This document shows positions 47,291 to 59,538 of a stretch of 64,000 nt of DNA, in pieces. The notes below the pieces were generated by a model that did not search any database, was not told the origin of the DNA, and worked only from the letters and a program-made list of their open reading frames with translations. The DNA comes from Siphonodentalium dalli (lineage: Eukaryota; Mollusca; Scaphopoda; Gadilida; Siphonodentaliidae). The stretch spans positions 39,971,549 through 40,035,548 of the forward strand of contig CP136067.1 in assembly GCA_032622095.1 (NCBI GenBank), written 5' to 3'. The position numbers and the translations under genes were made by a program. Within the stretch, counting starts at the first letter, position 1. Each line of letters opens with the position of its first letter.

Positions 47291-47663
47291 TTCCATATCA
47301 ATAACTTGTGCGTGTGTAATCTAATTGATGTTCATTTAATGGGGAAACTAGCAGAGATATTACAAATCTGGAGAATCTTAAATTATTTGCCTCGGTATCA
47401 GGTCTGAATGGGATGTTTGCAGACGACCGCTAACTCTATATGGCTAATGTGATGGAAAGGGTCCCTGCTAAAAAAAATCATTTTATGTGACAAAATCTCC
47501 AATTTCCGTGACTCGACCCGAATCTATACGAACATTTCAGGAAAGAGATACACCATCTTTAAGTCCAATATATATCTTAAAAAATCAACCTATATGTACA
47601 ATCAGTATGAAATGTCCAAGTAATGTTGTGGTGGGCATGACCTTTCCAGTTATTCGCCATTTT

Positions 47664-49975
47664 GCTTTGTGTGACCCACATTATGTGAGTAAAGGGGGGA
47701 TGCCCTATAGCAGAAGAGTCCACAATTAGAGGTACCATGTCTTACCCACCGGAAGCTGACATAAGCTAATGATAGGTAGAGCACTCTGCTGTATAGGCAG
47801 TTTCTGATATAGTCATAAAGAGTAGGAAAATAAAAGATAGCAGAAACCCAGAGAACACATACAAATTTCGTGTTATGATTTATATTTCATAATAATATTT
47901 AATTTAATCATTGTATGATCAAAGTTATGTGATAAAGAAATAATTACCCAATTACGATATATTTTTTACAAATTTATGGACACTCGTTAATGTGTTGGTT
48001 CAATCATGCACATGCTCAAATAACACGCTCTTTAAAAAGAGCTTAAACTAACTTAAGGGAATGGCCGCAACTCGGAATTATAATTCACCCAAATTATTCT
48101 TGGAATAATTATATAATATCCACATCCCAACATTACAGTTGATTATATAATACGAATTTATTTTGTTATGGGCGACACACGTTCAATATGTATTCCTTTA
48201 AATTGTCTTACACGCACCTGACGTGTGACGTCACGGGCGGATATACGTCACACCGGAGCTCGTGAATCGTGACGTTTCTCATAACGTCTGCGCTTCATAC
48301 TGGCAGGAATTAGGCCCGGGTATAGGCTGTGCATTTTAGGCTCCTTCGCGAATAGAGGATATGTGTTCTTAAATCATTCACAAGTACTGACGAACGGGAA
48401 AACTACATGGAGGTTAATACATGTGTTTATTTTCTGATTACAGGTAAACTAATGTTAATGTATACTACGTTTTCTTTTTGATTGGGTTTTTACCGTACAA
48501 AACACGGTTTTTACTTTGTGCAATTTTGTGGTTAGACCACCTATAAACTATCAACACAGTGTATAACTATATTATGTGTTCGGACAATAATACCGTCGCG
48601 TTTTTACAGTGCACTGTTACCATCGCGCGTGATAAAATACCTTTGACAGTTCATACTAGTTCGATATTGGAGGAATCAGCAGGCAATTTTCTGGCTTTCA
48701 GCGTACAGGCCAAGGACTTGGTCTGTACGGGAGAACTGGTCTGTCCATAAGGTCGTGCACAACTCCCGAAACCATATATGAAATAACAGATTGCTTTATA
48801 TCTGTTATAGACCAGAGGTGTACCTGATGAGCTGCTGTGGCCAAACATTTTTATAGGACCAACTTTCGGTACAAAAATATGATTTCGGAACGGACTTAGT
48901 AAACATTTTCCAAACAATTGATTCCTTCTGTGTTATCAAGCTAGTACGATAAGTCAAAAAATAAACACTCAAACACAGTAAATATGACATGTTTACATAG
49001 CTCCACATGTCAACACCACTTTAGAAACAGGACCCGTTAACCAACAAACCATTTAACTTATGGATGGTTGATTGTATACCTGTATATATGTGGGATGGCC
49101 CATGTTTTTGTCGGCTATCACAATAACAATTTGTATGCATGGGAACTTTGAACACAATTCCAACCGATGTACCATATCAATACATAACTGTTATATACTG
49201 TACATAAAGAGCGTTCACCATGTCATATGTATAGGTTTGTAATTTAATTACTTACTAACAACAGCCCTATATATCAATTATCATGACAAGTGTAGGATGG
49301 ACATGTTGTCGTGTGATGTGTGGATGCTTGCTGCATGTTTGTTCTTTGAACTGGGCTGCTTTTTGCATGAGGATTTGTTTATCTATTATTTATTTTAATA
49401 CGGAATTATGGTTGCCGATGATCAAACAACGGGACCTCCCTTGATCAAGTAAACGAAATAACCTGTCACGATAGTGTGTGGATAATTCGATAATAAAAAA
49501 ATTTCAGTGTTGGTATCTTTTAATAAGTATATCAATATTATGGTTTACATATGCATATACATGTTAAGCGCAATTATTTTACAAATACGGGGGATCCGGA
49601 CTGGGAAACTCGTGGTTAATAAATGTACAGTAACGACATGGAGACCTCACGGGTACTAAATTTACTGAAATGACCAGGGGGCCTCGCTGTTTTGATTATT
49701 TCTTTATCACATAACTTTGATCATACAATGATTAAATTAAATATTATTATGAAATATAAATCATAACACGAAATTTGTATGTGTTCTCTGGGTTTCTGCT
49801 ATCTTTTATTTTCCTACTCTTTATGACTATATCAGAAACTGCCTATACAGCAGAGTGCTCTACCTATCATTAGCTTATGTCAGCTTCCGGTGGGTAAGAC
49901 ATGGTACCTCTAATTGTGGACTCTTCTGTTATAGGGCATCCCCCCTTTACTCACATAATGTGGGTCACACAAAGC
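47664..49975. mobile_element. 2.3-kb element with 280-bp TIRs and a 77-bp flanking direct repeat
   Basis: Left arm 47664-47944 and right arm 49696-49975 are inverted and nearly identical (GCTTTGTGTGACCCACATTA at both ends). The 77 bp directly outside the left end (47587-47663) recur directly outside the right end (49976-50052) in direct orientation with no visible difference. The centre (47945-49695) has no transposase-like frame. It holds a CRE cluster at 48219-48290. Confidence 0.9.
48219..48290. promoter_or_regulatory. CRE/TGACG cluster inside the 2.3-kb element
   Basis: TGACGTGTGACGTCACGGG, TACGTCAC, GTGACGTT and AACGTC within 72 bp, in a locally GC-richer segment. They could bind CREB/ATF-type factors. 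No gene is seen to be driven. Confidence 0.4.
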
Positions 49976-50133
49976 AACCTATATGTACAATCAGTATGAA
50001 ATGTCCAAGTAATGTTGTGGTGGGCATGACCTTTCCAGTTATTCGCCATTTTGGCAAAGGTTGGCGGAGTAGACATGCAGATCCCCTAACCAAATTTGCA
50101 TAGTAAAAAGAACCTGTTATCAATGCATATACA

Positions 50134-50978
50134 TTACTCGTATTTAAATTCCCGCAGTATTATTTTTCGCACAGCCGTCGGTGTGCGAATTTAAAACTGA
50201 GCGAAAAATAGTACGAAACCTATAAGTTTAGACCAAACCACAGGGAAACAAGAAGGCTATATGTCGATGAGTTACATATATACATTGCGGAAGGTTGGAC
50301 CGAATATGAGGCTTGTAGGACTATATTTTACATGCGGGCAACCCCGTGTAAACAATTCGCCAGTGTGTACATGGTGTCAATTGTGTTCAATCTAGATCTT
50401 GGTCTCTTCTCCCTTATGGCGATTAATGATATGTAGATATATGACATAATTACGCAGCAACAAATCATGGTAACATCATTGATGTTGAAATACTTGTAAG
50501 AAATACACATATTGCAGACTGAAGATGCACGAACGCACGTCGCCCTATTCACAACGCTGGCGTGACACCGTGACCAAGCAGTCTGAGTTAGTTAATGTCA
50601 ACACAACCCACAGCCAAGTTTTGATTTTGTCTTATGAAAGTTTTCTGTACGTGGTTGCGGTTTTACTTCTTTGCGTTCATTTTAATTATGTTTATAACTA
50701 TTTCAATATCAGAATAATTAGTTGAAGCGTATGAACACCAGTCTTCACAACACAATGATGATGCAATTATGTTAATTTATGCACGATGTAAAGCCATCAT
50801 GATGATGTTTAATATGCACACATATATTAATTGGCGATTAAGATCTGAAACTGTCAACAAATCTATTTACGAAAATATTTTTGTCAGTTTTGAATTCGCG
50901 CAGCTAGGTGCGCGAATTCAAAGTGCGCGAATTAAAAACGAGCGAAAAATAGTACTGCGCGAATTTAAATACGAGTAA
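50134..50978. mobile_element. TIR element of 845 bp with TTACTCG ends and GCGCGAATT sub-repeats
   Basis: Left TTACTCGTATTTAAATTCCC and GCAGTATTATTTTTCGC; right is the complement with few changes. Inside both ends are palindromic GCGCGAATT or GTGCGAATTT units and AGCGAAAAATAGTAC. TSD unclear. The frame 50525-50725 has no recognised motif. Confidence 0.8.
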
Positions 50979-51258
50979 GGTATGACCCATAATGATAACC
51001 AACTCTTCCCTGTTTACATCGCTCCATACAGGAACGTGCCAACATGGGGTGCTTTGGTAAATTTGTTCCACAGTTAATAATAGGTTGAAATTATTTCCAT
51101 TTGTTGATTTTCCAACCAGTAATTAGGGAGGACATGTTGTTTTCGGAATAACGAAAGCATATTTATTTTATAATATTGGTCTTAAGTTGCCATCAGTTGA
51201 ACTTTTTCCAACCTTAGTTCCGAAAATTTCCAACAGTTGATGAGTTTGAGGTGCCAGC

Positions 51259-51512
51259 CAAGCCTTGAAATAGTGTGTCTGTCATTTGCAGAATGAGGTT
51301 CCCAGAGGGTTAATTTAGTGATGCTACACCGCATAGCGGGCTAGAATCACCAAATTCACCCTCTGGGGACCTCATTCTGCTTACACCTCAGCAGAATGAG
51401 GTTCTCAGAGGGAGAATTTGGTGATGCTAGCCCGCTATGCGGAGTAGCATCACTAAATTCACCCTCTGGGAACCTCATTCTGCAAATGACAGACACACTA
51501 TTTCAAGGCTTG
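51259..51512. mobile_element. Hairpin element with 8-bp TSD GTGCCAGC, 254 bp
   Basis: GTGCCAGC at 51251-51258 and 51513-51520. TIR CAAGCCTTGAAATAGTGTGT, then two CAGAATGAGG palindromes back to back joined by TTACACCTCAG. Confidence 0.93.
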
Positions 51513-51669
51513 GTGCCAGCTGGAAAGTCCCAACCCAGGGTGATGCAACTGGTATATGTCAACTCTATGAGTTTGGTCTGGTTGTTTATGTTTATGTGCA
51601 GTAGCAAGTTTCAATGTGGAAACTCCCCCACTACATGCAGTACAATTGTGTATATTTTACTTGTTTTTT

Positions 51670-52030
51670 AAAGACATATTACGGACTTGTTCGTGTTCGT
51701 GAAACTGTTAAGTTAGTGTTCAGGCGTTATGCCAACCTGGAGAATGTTGCACTCTACTAACATCGCTGAGAATTTCAAGAAATTGACCATACCACTCAAT
51801 AGAAAACATCGTCAAAACTACGCTCAATTGTAAATATTTATATCTGGTTTCGCAACAATCGGCGACAAACAAACAAATGATATCGCCATTAAGAGTCAGT
51901 GCATTTACTTAATATATCAGAATGACGGTGTGTGTTGTAAATTTGGATTAACATTCGTAAGCATAACTACTTTCAGCAAGATTATTCTCCATTTCTATTT
52001 GACCACACCACTGGAATGTTTCACATCACT
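51670..52030. repeat. About 365-bp direct repeat, copy 1
   Basis: AAAGACATATTACGGACTTG to TGTTTCACATCACT. Copy 2 is at 54589-54964. The two are about 85-90 percent alike by eye. Confidence 0.85.
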
Positions 52031-52866
52031 TTAATGACATGCCTTAGAGGTTCCAAATGGTATTACACATTCGTCGCCAGACAAATCTGCGGAGCTTCTG
52101 CCACATTTTGTAATGGATATATTGTTGTTGTTGTTCTTCTTCTTGAAGTGTTACCAGGAAAGAGAAAGATAACCATTTCATGACGGGAGCTGCACTGGTG
52201 CTGCATTAAAAACCATGTGCCAGTGCATTCTCTTATTTATTTGATCCTACCCTTATTCCATTCAATAAACTCATTCTATAAATTGTGATATTAAACATTC
52301 GTTTAATAACAGGAAATAGTGCCAGGTGACCTTTGACTTCCGGTTTGTCGTTTGTTTACATTCCGCTACATAAGCTACGCCTCAAAATACTATGGCTTCC
52401 AATATTTTTCCAACAAACTATAATGAATGAAGAGTTTGAAAAGTTATGCCATTAAATATACGCTATTAAATACGCCAAAGAGTCTTTATTTATCTGGGAC
52501 TATTTCATTACGCGGACAAACAAGGCATAGTTAAGTGAAACGTCATCGCATGCCTTATAGAAGCCGATGTTAGTTTCGCGTTCCATTTAAGTATGTTTCG
52601 TCGACGTTTTGGATCATGTAATAAATAGAATCTGCAACTCGTCCCCAGTTTATAGCGGAATTTACAAAACTCGCCCAGTAAATTAGGTCTGGACCTCGCC
52701 AAGATCAATGTGTATATTGTTAGGCCAATGCATTCTCTTTTATATATATGGAAGTGTTAATTTCACTGGGTAATTACTCCACTGCATGTAATAATCACCG
52801 ACACCCGGCAATCAACCGACAAACTTGCCCAGATACACGAAACAGATTAGCTTGCCTGTGCATGGG
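52031..52866. other. No gene recognised; short hairpin-module pieces
   Basis: GTGCCAGTGCATTCTCTTAT at 52214 and GGCCAATGCATTCTCTTTTA at 52722 are arm fragments of the GCATTCTC module. A TTG/CTT microsatellite lies at 52122-52146. Confidence 0.5.
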
Positions 52867-53323
52867 CAAGCATGAGTTTAGTGTGCCTGTCATTTGTATA
52901 ATGAGGTCCACAGAGGGTGAATTTAGTGACGCTATCCCGCATAGCGGGCTAGCATAACTAAATCAACCCTCTGGGGGACCTCATTCTGCTTAAGCCTCAT
53001 CTTCTCTGGAAAGTTTCTTTATTATAAAATTTCCAACAAAATATTCTTCACAAAGATTCTATTTATTTTTTAGTTTAGTTTTTCTATATCCCCAAATTAG
53101 CAGACTACACATTGCATATCGAGGTCCCCAATGTATATCACAATATTAACCATTTGGGAACTTCAATTTGAGTCTATGTATACCATAGTAGATGAGGTCA
53201 TGCAGAATGAGGTCCCCAGAGGGTGAATTTGGTGACGATAGCCCGCCGTGCGGGATAGCGTCACTAAATTCACCCTCTGGGGACCTCATTCTGCAAATGA
53301 CAGACACACTATTACCAGACTTG
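52867..53323. mobile_element. Hairpin element with 8-bp TSD TGCATGGG, 457 bp
   Basis: TGCATGGG at 52859-52866 and 53324-53331. Left CAAGCATGAGTTTAGTGTGC, right ACACACTATTACCAGACTTG. It has two palindromes of the CAGAATGAGG type and a core of about 190 bp shared with 19749-20161 (GGAAAGTTTC, ATCGAGGT, TACCATAG). Confidence 0.92.
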
Positions 53324-53734
53324 TGCATGGGTCACATTCCTCGCTGATTGGGATTCGAATATGCAATCTTCAACATCACTGCATGCACGGCTTATATTGT
53401 CCTAATGCGCCATGCGGCTAACCAACTGGGTCACTGGTGCCTTTGAAGTCCGATGTGCTTGTTCGAACATTCTAAACGACGGAGTTATAGCGGTTGCAAA
53501 CAACATATGGTATGACATATAATTATATTGACATAGTTCGGAATTCAATCGTATTCAAGCTAGTTGTTCACGACATTGCACGCTGTATACACCGTCGGTC
53601 GGACTCTAAAATGTCGTACATCAGGAAAATCAAATTGTTCAGGAGATACAAAAACTAGTTTTATCACATAATTTGCCCATAAAAGCAGTTTCATAATTAT
53701 CGATAAGAGACACGTTTAATATCAGCGCGTGCGA

Positions 53735-53990
53735 TGACGTCACATCGTTCTTCAAATGACTTGCGATCGCTGCGGTTTTTATCGTTGTTTTCGATGGATA
53801 TTTCGCATTTCTTCGCTTTTATTTGATCATGTGATAAAAAAGTATCTCACACTCGTCCTATTTTATACGTAATTTATCAACCTCGTCCACTAAATTCTAT
53901 TTGAGCCTCGGTAAACCTCGGCTCAAATCGAATTTAGTAAACTCGGTTGATAAATTCCGTATGAAATAGAAACTCATGTGAGATCCTCTA
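53735..53990. repeat. CRE site followed by a long inverted repeat
   Basis: TGACGTCA at 53735-53742. From 53848 ATCTCACACTCGTCCTATTT ... TAAATTCTATTTGAGCC, a short loop, then GGCTCAAATCGAATTTAGTA ... GTGAGAT. The arms are about 65 bp with several mismatches. Confidence 0.75.
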
Positions 53991-54588
53991 TATCTAGGTA
54001 ACTATAATTGGTATCTGCCAATAACTTTGGACAATAACACTTTATATCACCCTTGTTATAGTATATACACGTTCATATTCAGTTATCTTCTAGTTGATGA
54101 GAAAACATGATTTGATTGTGTTATGGGACATTTTAGAAGTTAAATGTCGAAATCTTGTCTATACGACATTTTAGTTTTGACGTTTCCCGCGGCTTCGTTA
54201 GTCTATGTCACTCAGGATAAGGAGGATACGTCATCCGTCAATTCTTCTTCAAAACGATCTAATCAGAATTATTCTATCAGGAACGGTTTCGAAAATAAAA
54301 ATTACGACATTTTAGAATTAACGAAAACATTTTCGCGGGGAACCCAGATACGACAATTCAGAACACTTTTCCCCCGATAAACATCTAAAAATGACATTTA
54401 TGCTTGAAATATTGACAAGTTATCTGATGAACTTATGTAATCGAACCCGTAGATTCCGAAAATGCAATAAAAAGTTTCGCGCCAAAATGGCAGGTACAGA
54501 AGCCCACCGACGACATGTAATTTAAAATTCGAAATGTCTCCGCGACCTATGTACGTTCTAGCCACGACAGCGCCCCGATCAATCCTTG
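53991..54588. other. No gene recognised
   Basis: A 78-codon frame (54144-54380, Ser/Asn/Lys-rich) has no recognised motif and no clear splice context. Confidence 0.4.
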
Positions 54589-54964
54589 AAAGACATATTA
54601 TGGACTTGTTCGGGTGCGAGAAACTGATAAGTTAGTATTCAGATGCTATGCCATCTGTGGGAATGTAGCATTCTACTATAGCATCACCGAAAATCTCAAA
54701 GAAATCGACCATCCCACTCCATAGATATCATCGTCTGCACTACGCTTAATTGTAAATATTTACATCTCGATTCGGGACGCGACAATCGGCGATAAACAAA
54801 CGCAAATTATTTCGCCATCGAGAGTGATTCCATTCAATTAATAATATATAAAACATGACGGTGTGCGTACTGTAAATTAGGATTAATATTCGTAAAAATA
54901 ACTACTTTGAGCAAGAATATTCTCCATTTCTATTCGATCACCAACCGGAGTGTTTCACATCACT
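54589..54964. repeat. About 365-bp direct repeat, copy 2
   Basis: Partner of 51670-52030. Its right end is directly joined to a hairpin element that has lost its first few bases. Confidence 0.85.
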
Positions 54965-55210
54965 TGAAATAGTACGTTTGTCATTTGCAAAATGAGGAAC
55001 CCAGAGGGGGAATTTAATGAAGCTATCCCGCACAGCGGACTAGCATACCCAAATTATGGGGACCTAATTCTGCTTAGGTTGCACCTCATGGGAGGTGTCT
55101 GCAGCCTCATATTAACATTATTTTTAGTTACTTTTCCATTCTATATCCCATTGTTTTGCAGAAGATAAAATGCGTAATCGAGGTGACTAATGTGTGAACC
55201 TCACCCTGGC
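54965..55210. mobile_element. Truncated hairpin element (CAGAATGAGG family)
   Basis: TTGAAATAGTACGTTTGTCA, a damaged palindrome, then the core shared with 19749 and 52867 (GATAAAATGCGTAATCGAGG). The right hairpin and TIR are missing. Confidence 0.75.
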
Positions 55211-55404
55211 AAATTTGCCATGCATTCTTTTAAATACATTTCGCTATAGAAAGCTAAAATGTGCCAAAACCGAATGCTTATATAATGCATCTGAACCACC
55301 GCAAATTACATTAGAAGTAAAAACTATGCAGTTCCTAAAGTAGCGATGCTATCGAAATGTGCCTGTAAATAAACAGGCAACTATTTGGCAATAATAAATC
55401 GACA

Positions 55405-55530
55405 TAAAATGACAGTTTCACCATGCTAATAATTATAGTAGCACCCCAGATGACAGTTTCACCATGCTAGTAATTATAGTAGCACCCCATATGACAGTTT
55501 CACCATGCTAGTAATTATAGCAGCACCCCC
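55405..55530. repeat. About 47-bp tandem repeat, three units
   Basis: ATGACAGTTTCACCATGCTA, then GTAATTATAGTAGCACCCC, three times, directly left of the solo hairpin. Confidence 0.85.
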
Positions 55531-55597
55531 AATGCATTCTCTTATATATGCGAGTCGACCATATGTCGCCTCGCATATATAAAAGAATGCATTGGCA
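55530..55597. mobile_element. Solo GCATTCTC hairpin
   Basis: CCAATGCATTCTCTTATATA, TGCGAGTCGACCATATGTCG and the complementary arm ending GAATGCATTGG. The module stands alone, without any TIR of the two larger families. Confidence 0.9.
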
Positions 55598-56282
55598 AAA
55601 CATACACAAAAAAAACCACATCAGTCCTTACGATTGTGTAAATTATGCGATGAGGGAAAAATTAGTATGAAAATGGACATATAATAGACGATATGCCAAG
55701 AGAGTTAGTTAAAAATTCTACCGTGGCAATAATATATCGTACATGTATGTTAAGGAAACATGTTAGTAGCACTGTTACATTTGGAACTACCGAAAGTTTA
55801 CTTCTCGTGTCGTTAACTTTGGTAAATTATATGCATTGTATATGCATGTTGCCGTTCATATTCTACCACCATAGGGTTTTCTCTGAGAAAACGCCTGCAA
55901 ATAATGCCGTGCCAATTTGCCAGTGTATGAACGTACACTAAGAATAACATTTGATAATGTTCGTTCTGATATTCATTCTTAGTACACAAAACGAAATGTC
56001 GCGTGTTGAAACCATTGTTATGTAAACAAAACTGTTACAGTGATTAGTCAACAAACATCGCTAATCGCGTAGTAAGTTCAAATAGTTCAGTTCTAATATG
56101 ATTTTCAGTATATTTTTCGATCATTTGACCTTTTCTAATGTTTACCTTAAAGTTTTTTGTTTTTTTTATTAAACTTCGGTATCTTTTTGAACTAATTGGA
56201 CTTTGATCGGTAATGCCACTTTAACAAAAATGTTTACATAGCAATGGTTTCGATATTCGAAATATTGTTATTGGAAAGTTAA

Positions 56283-56720
56283 AGGCCCACTTAATTTTCT
56301 AACCACCAGATCACATTATATAAAATATATGCCATATTATATACCGGTACCATTAGAGAGAGGAAGCTCCAAAACATTGTATTATCAATTTATCCGGCGT
56401 AATAAACTGTGAATATGTTGTTTTTGTTGAGGTATATCGACGTGTTTTTGTGCTTAATTTTTTGAAATGTCTATTATTTTCAATGGAAGGGGGATAACTC
56501 TATTAATTTGAATTTTGTAGCATTCTGGGAGCGAGACGAGGGAAATGTTTCTATGATTTCAGCTATTTTCTATTACTCTGTGGGCACCTTCTGAGACACA
56601 TACGTTCCAAATGGTGATGAATTATAGTATTTTAATCATGTTTATGTCACAGATTGTTATTAAAACCGTATATCAAGGCACTAAAACAGATAAGCGGCGA
56701 CTCGAAAATTAAATGGGCCT
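56283..56720. mobile_element. TTAA-flanked MITE, 438 bp, AGGCCCA ends
   Basis: TTAA|AGGCCCACTTAATTTTC on the left, GAAAATTAAATGGGCCT|TTAA on the right. No coding capacity. An internal fragment is found at 42512-42730. Confidence 0.88.
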
Positions 56721-57464
56721 TTAATAATAATGAAAGTAAGAACAAATTCGATCCATGTACGTGTTGATGATTGTTGTTGTACAGCGTTTTATGAAATGTA
56801 TGTTATTTGCATGAACTCAATTCGACAGCCTTAAAGGGGTACTGTACTCAAATGTTATTGCTGGTATCTACATTCTCTGCTTAGTAGAATAAGGTAACCA
56901 GATTTCCATTATCTGACTGACTGCTGAGTACGAAGTAAGGTTACACATGGCAGGTAAGCCGGAATGAAAAAATAGAAACCTCGTCATCGAAATATATTTG
57001 TACAGTTTGCAGGCAATGTATCAAATAAATGTTATATTATATGCATACTAATCCCAGATATATACTCATTATTAATTTTAGTGTATAGTCAGTATATCAA
57101 CATAATTTGTTTTACATATGTGCCATCGCTCTGATAAAAACATACATGCTGCCGTCGCCCAAAAGCTGCAGACAATAAAGAGCGTTCGCAATCGACCATT
57201 TACGTATTACACGTGGATGCTTGAGTGGAGTTCCGCGATGTCTGTATCATTGACATGCAAGTATTTTAAAATTTTCTTGTGCCCGGTAAGCTGAGAATTA
57301 AATTAGAAAATTTCAACTAAGTTTGTGTCATATCAGACAGGACATTTTTAAGGGATTCCGTTCCCATGTCACCTGCGATTCTCCATAGCATGTATGTCTT
57401 GTTTCAGCATTGACGTCCGTTGAAGTTTTCCAAAAAAAAACTTAAGAATGAATGAATCCTTTAA

Positions 57465-57836
57465 CAGCACGGATAAACTTCGCGGTGAGTATGCTGTAAA
57501 AATAATCATTCCCGTTAAAACTGCATGCCATAAACAGAAAGAATATTAAGATATAGACTTATTTTATTCATAAACCAATAATAAATATCGTATAAATAGT
57601 ATGTTGTTGTCAAGTTTGTACGCTTTTTGTAAACAACAGCCATGGTTTGTAACATTTTCGGCTTTTGTTTACATAACAAAGCGTTCAAACTTGACAATAG
57701 TATACTATTTACGCGATATTTATGATTGGTATAAGAACAAGTTATGTATATATTTTAATATTCTTTATGTTTGTGGCGGTTGTAACGGAAGTGATTATTT
57801 TAACAGCAATAACCACCGCGAAGGCCATCCATACCT
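57465..57836. mobile_element. TTAA-type MITE with long inverted arms, 372 bp
   Basis: TTAA at 57461 and 57837. Right end CCATACCT. The arms (CTTCGCGGTGAGTATGCTGT; ACAGAAAGAATATTAAGATA; AATAGTATGTTGTTGTCAAG) are inverted across about 150 bp. Related to the 500-bp CGGGCGGC family (TGATTGGTATAAGAACAA). Confidence 0.8.
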
Positions 57837-58057
57837 TTAATAACTCAATCATGAATAAACACGAAATAAGTGATGAAGATGAAAACTATTTACAACATTT
57901 TCATTGTCATCGTCATCTTCATGGAAGTGATTCGGGCGTCAAGCGCCCAGGTGGTCCCTCGTCTTTCTATTTATGTAAAGTATATACTGTTCTAGTTCAA
58001 ATACAACAAATGCCTGACCACAGAGACGTTTGTATGTGGCTTGGAGCCTGCGAGACT

Positions 58058-59270
58058 TAGGGTGCGTACACATGAAGCTGCAAGAAAATATCTTCAAGAA
58101 AGTATCAGGTAAAATTGCACACTGATATTTTCTTGCTGAAAAGATTACGCCCGTGAGAACGCGGCGGTTTAGACGGCGTTGATTGAGCTCAATCAGAACA
58201 GCATTAGTCATGCTGGTTCAAGTAAATTGCGTCCGGTAAATAACCTTTTGTCCATTTTGGCAATTCATAGCTTTGTGAAATTTCCAACCGTTGACATGTA
58301 TTACCGAAGTCGGGTGGGATTAGACACCCACCAACCTGTAGCAACGTTGCCGATCTCATGCATAAAGACCTTCTGCATAATGAGAAAGTGGTCACGTTAT
58401 TTGGAAATTTGGAAATATTATAATTTCATAGTGCATATATATGTGGGGTGTAAAATGTTATTATGGTTTTGTGGCAAATCGGATGACTCCACCCCCATTG
58501 AGACCCCACATGAAGTTTTCAGGAGATTGTTGCTTAGTGCATGGGGCTGTGGTGTACATTACGTTACCGAACTTACATGGGTGCATGTGGAGACATGGGG
58601 ATAACTTGGAAACAATATTAGTTGGAAATTTCACACCAACAATGGTTTGAAATTGTTCTTGTAGTCTGATTTTTCAACCACTAAGGTATGTGGAATTAGT
58701 GGTTTTAGACCAACATTTGCATTTTTCATACTGTGGTCAAATTATTGGTTTGGAATTTCTTCTATAGGCGCCTCCCTCCCCTGTGTCCAGTCAAATTTCA
58801 AGGTATGTGAGGTACCATATGGGAAATTCAAAGACGATGGGAGGTGTGCAAATTCAATATTGTGATCTTGGGTCTTTGGTCCGATTCAAGAGGGGTGCAG
58901 TTGGAAATCCATGGACACCCTCTGTCAGCGGAAACCCTCAAAAGATATGTGTCCCCACACATTCCATATAATAGCTCAGCGATTATGTCAAACAATCCAA
59001 AATGGAATTACGAAGTCAATTGTTGAAACAGGTGATAATAGTGATGGATCGTAACTCGAGCGCGTGAACGGTTACCAGCGTGTCCCTTATAGAGATTAGT
59101 TAACGGATACCGATGGCCACCAATCAAGGTGAACACATATCACCAACTGGCGATAAAATATCAGCGCGCTGTCTGCGTCGGATATTTTCCGGTATTATTT
59201 ATTTGATTTGTTAAGTAAGTCACATGGGGCATACCTGATATTTTCTTGCCCGCCATGTGTACGCGCCCTA
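58058..59270. mobile_element. TIR element of 1.2 kb, TAGGGYGCGTACACATG ends
   Basis: TAGGGTGCGTACACATGAAG with GCAAGAAAATATC on the left; GATATTTTCTTGC and CATGTGTACGCGCCCTA on the right. TSD not resolved. The 141-codon frame 58179-58604 lies inside but shows no transposase motif. Confidence 0.75.
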
Positions 59271-59538
59271 AATAAGGGGCAGTGGGGTTGACCGAGTTGT
59301 CACATGTTGCTTATAACAAGGCGTTGACAGTGCTGTGAGAGTTGGTGAGCTGAAATAAAGATCGGGCCACCTGATTATATAATTACACTGTGTTCAGTGC
59401 ATGTAGTTGACATGCAATTTAATTGAAACAATTAGGGTTGCCAGAACAATTCGGCAAGAACTTGTTCTTGTTGCAGTTCACGGGGCGTCACTCTATATTC
59501 ACTATGCTTCGCGCGTTGTCGGTTACAGTATACCAAAT

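Noticed and set aside
58179-58604. 141-codon frame as a host gene
   Set aside because: Lies inside a TIR element, no motif, no splice support.
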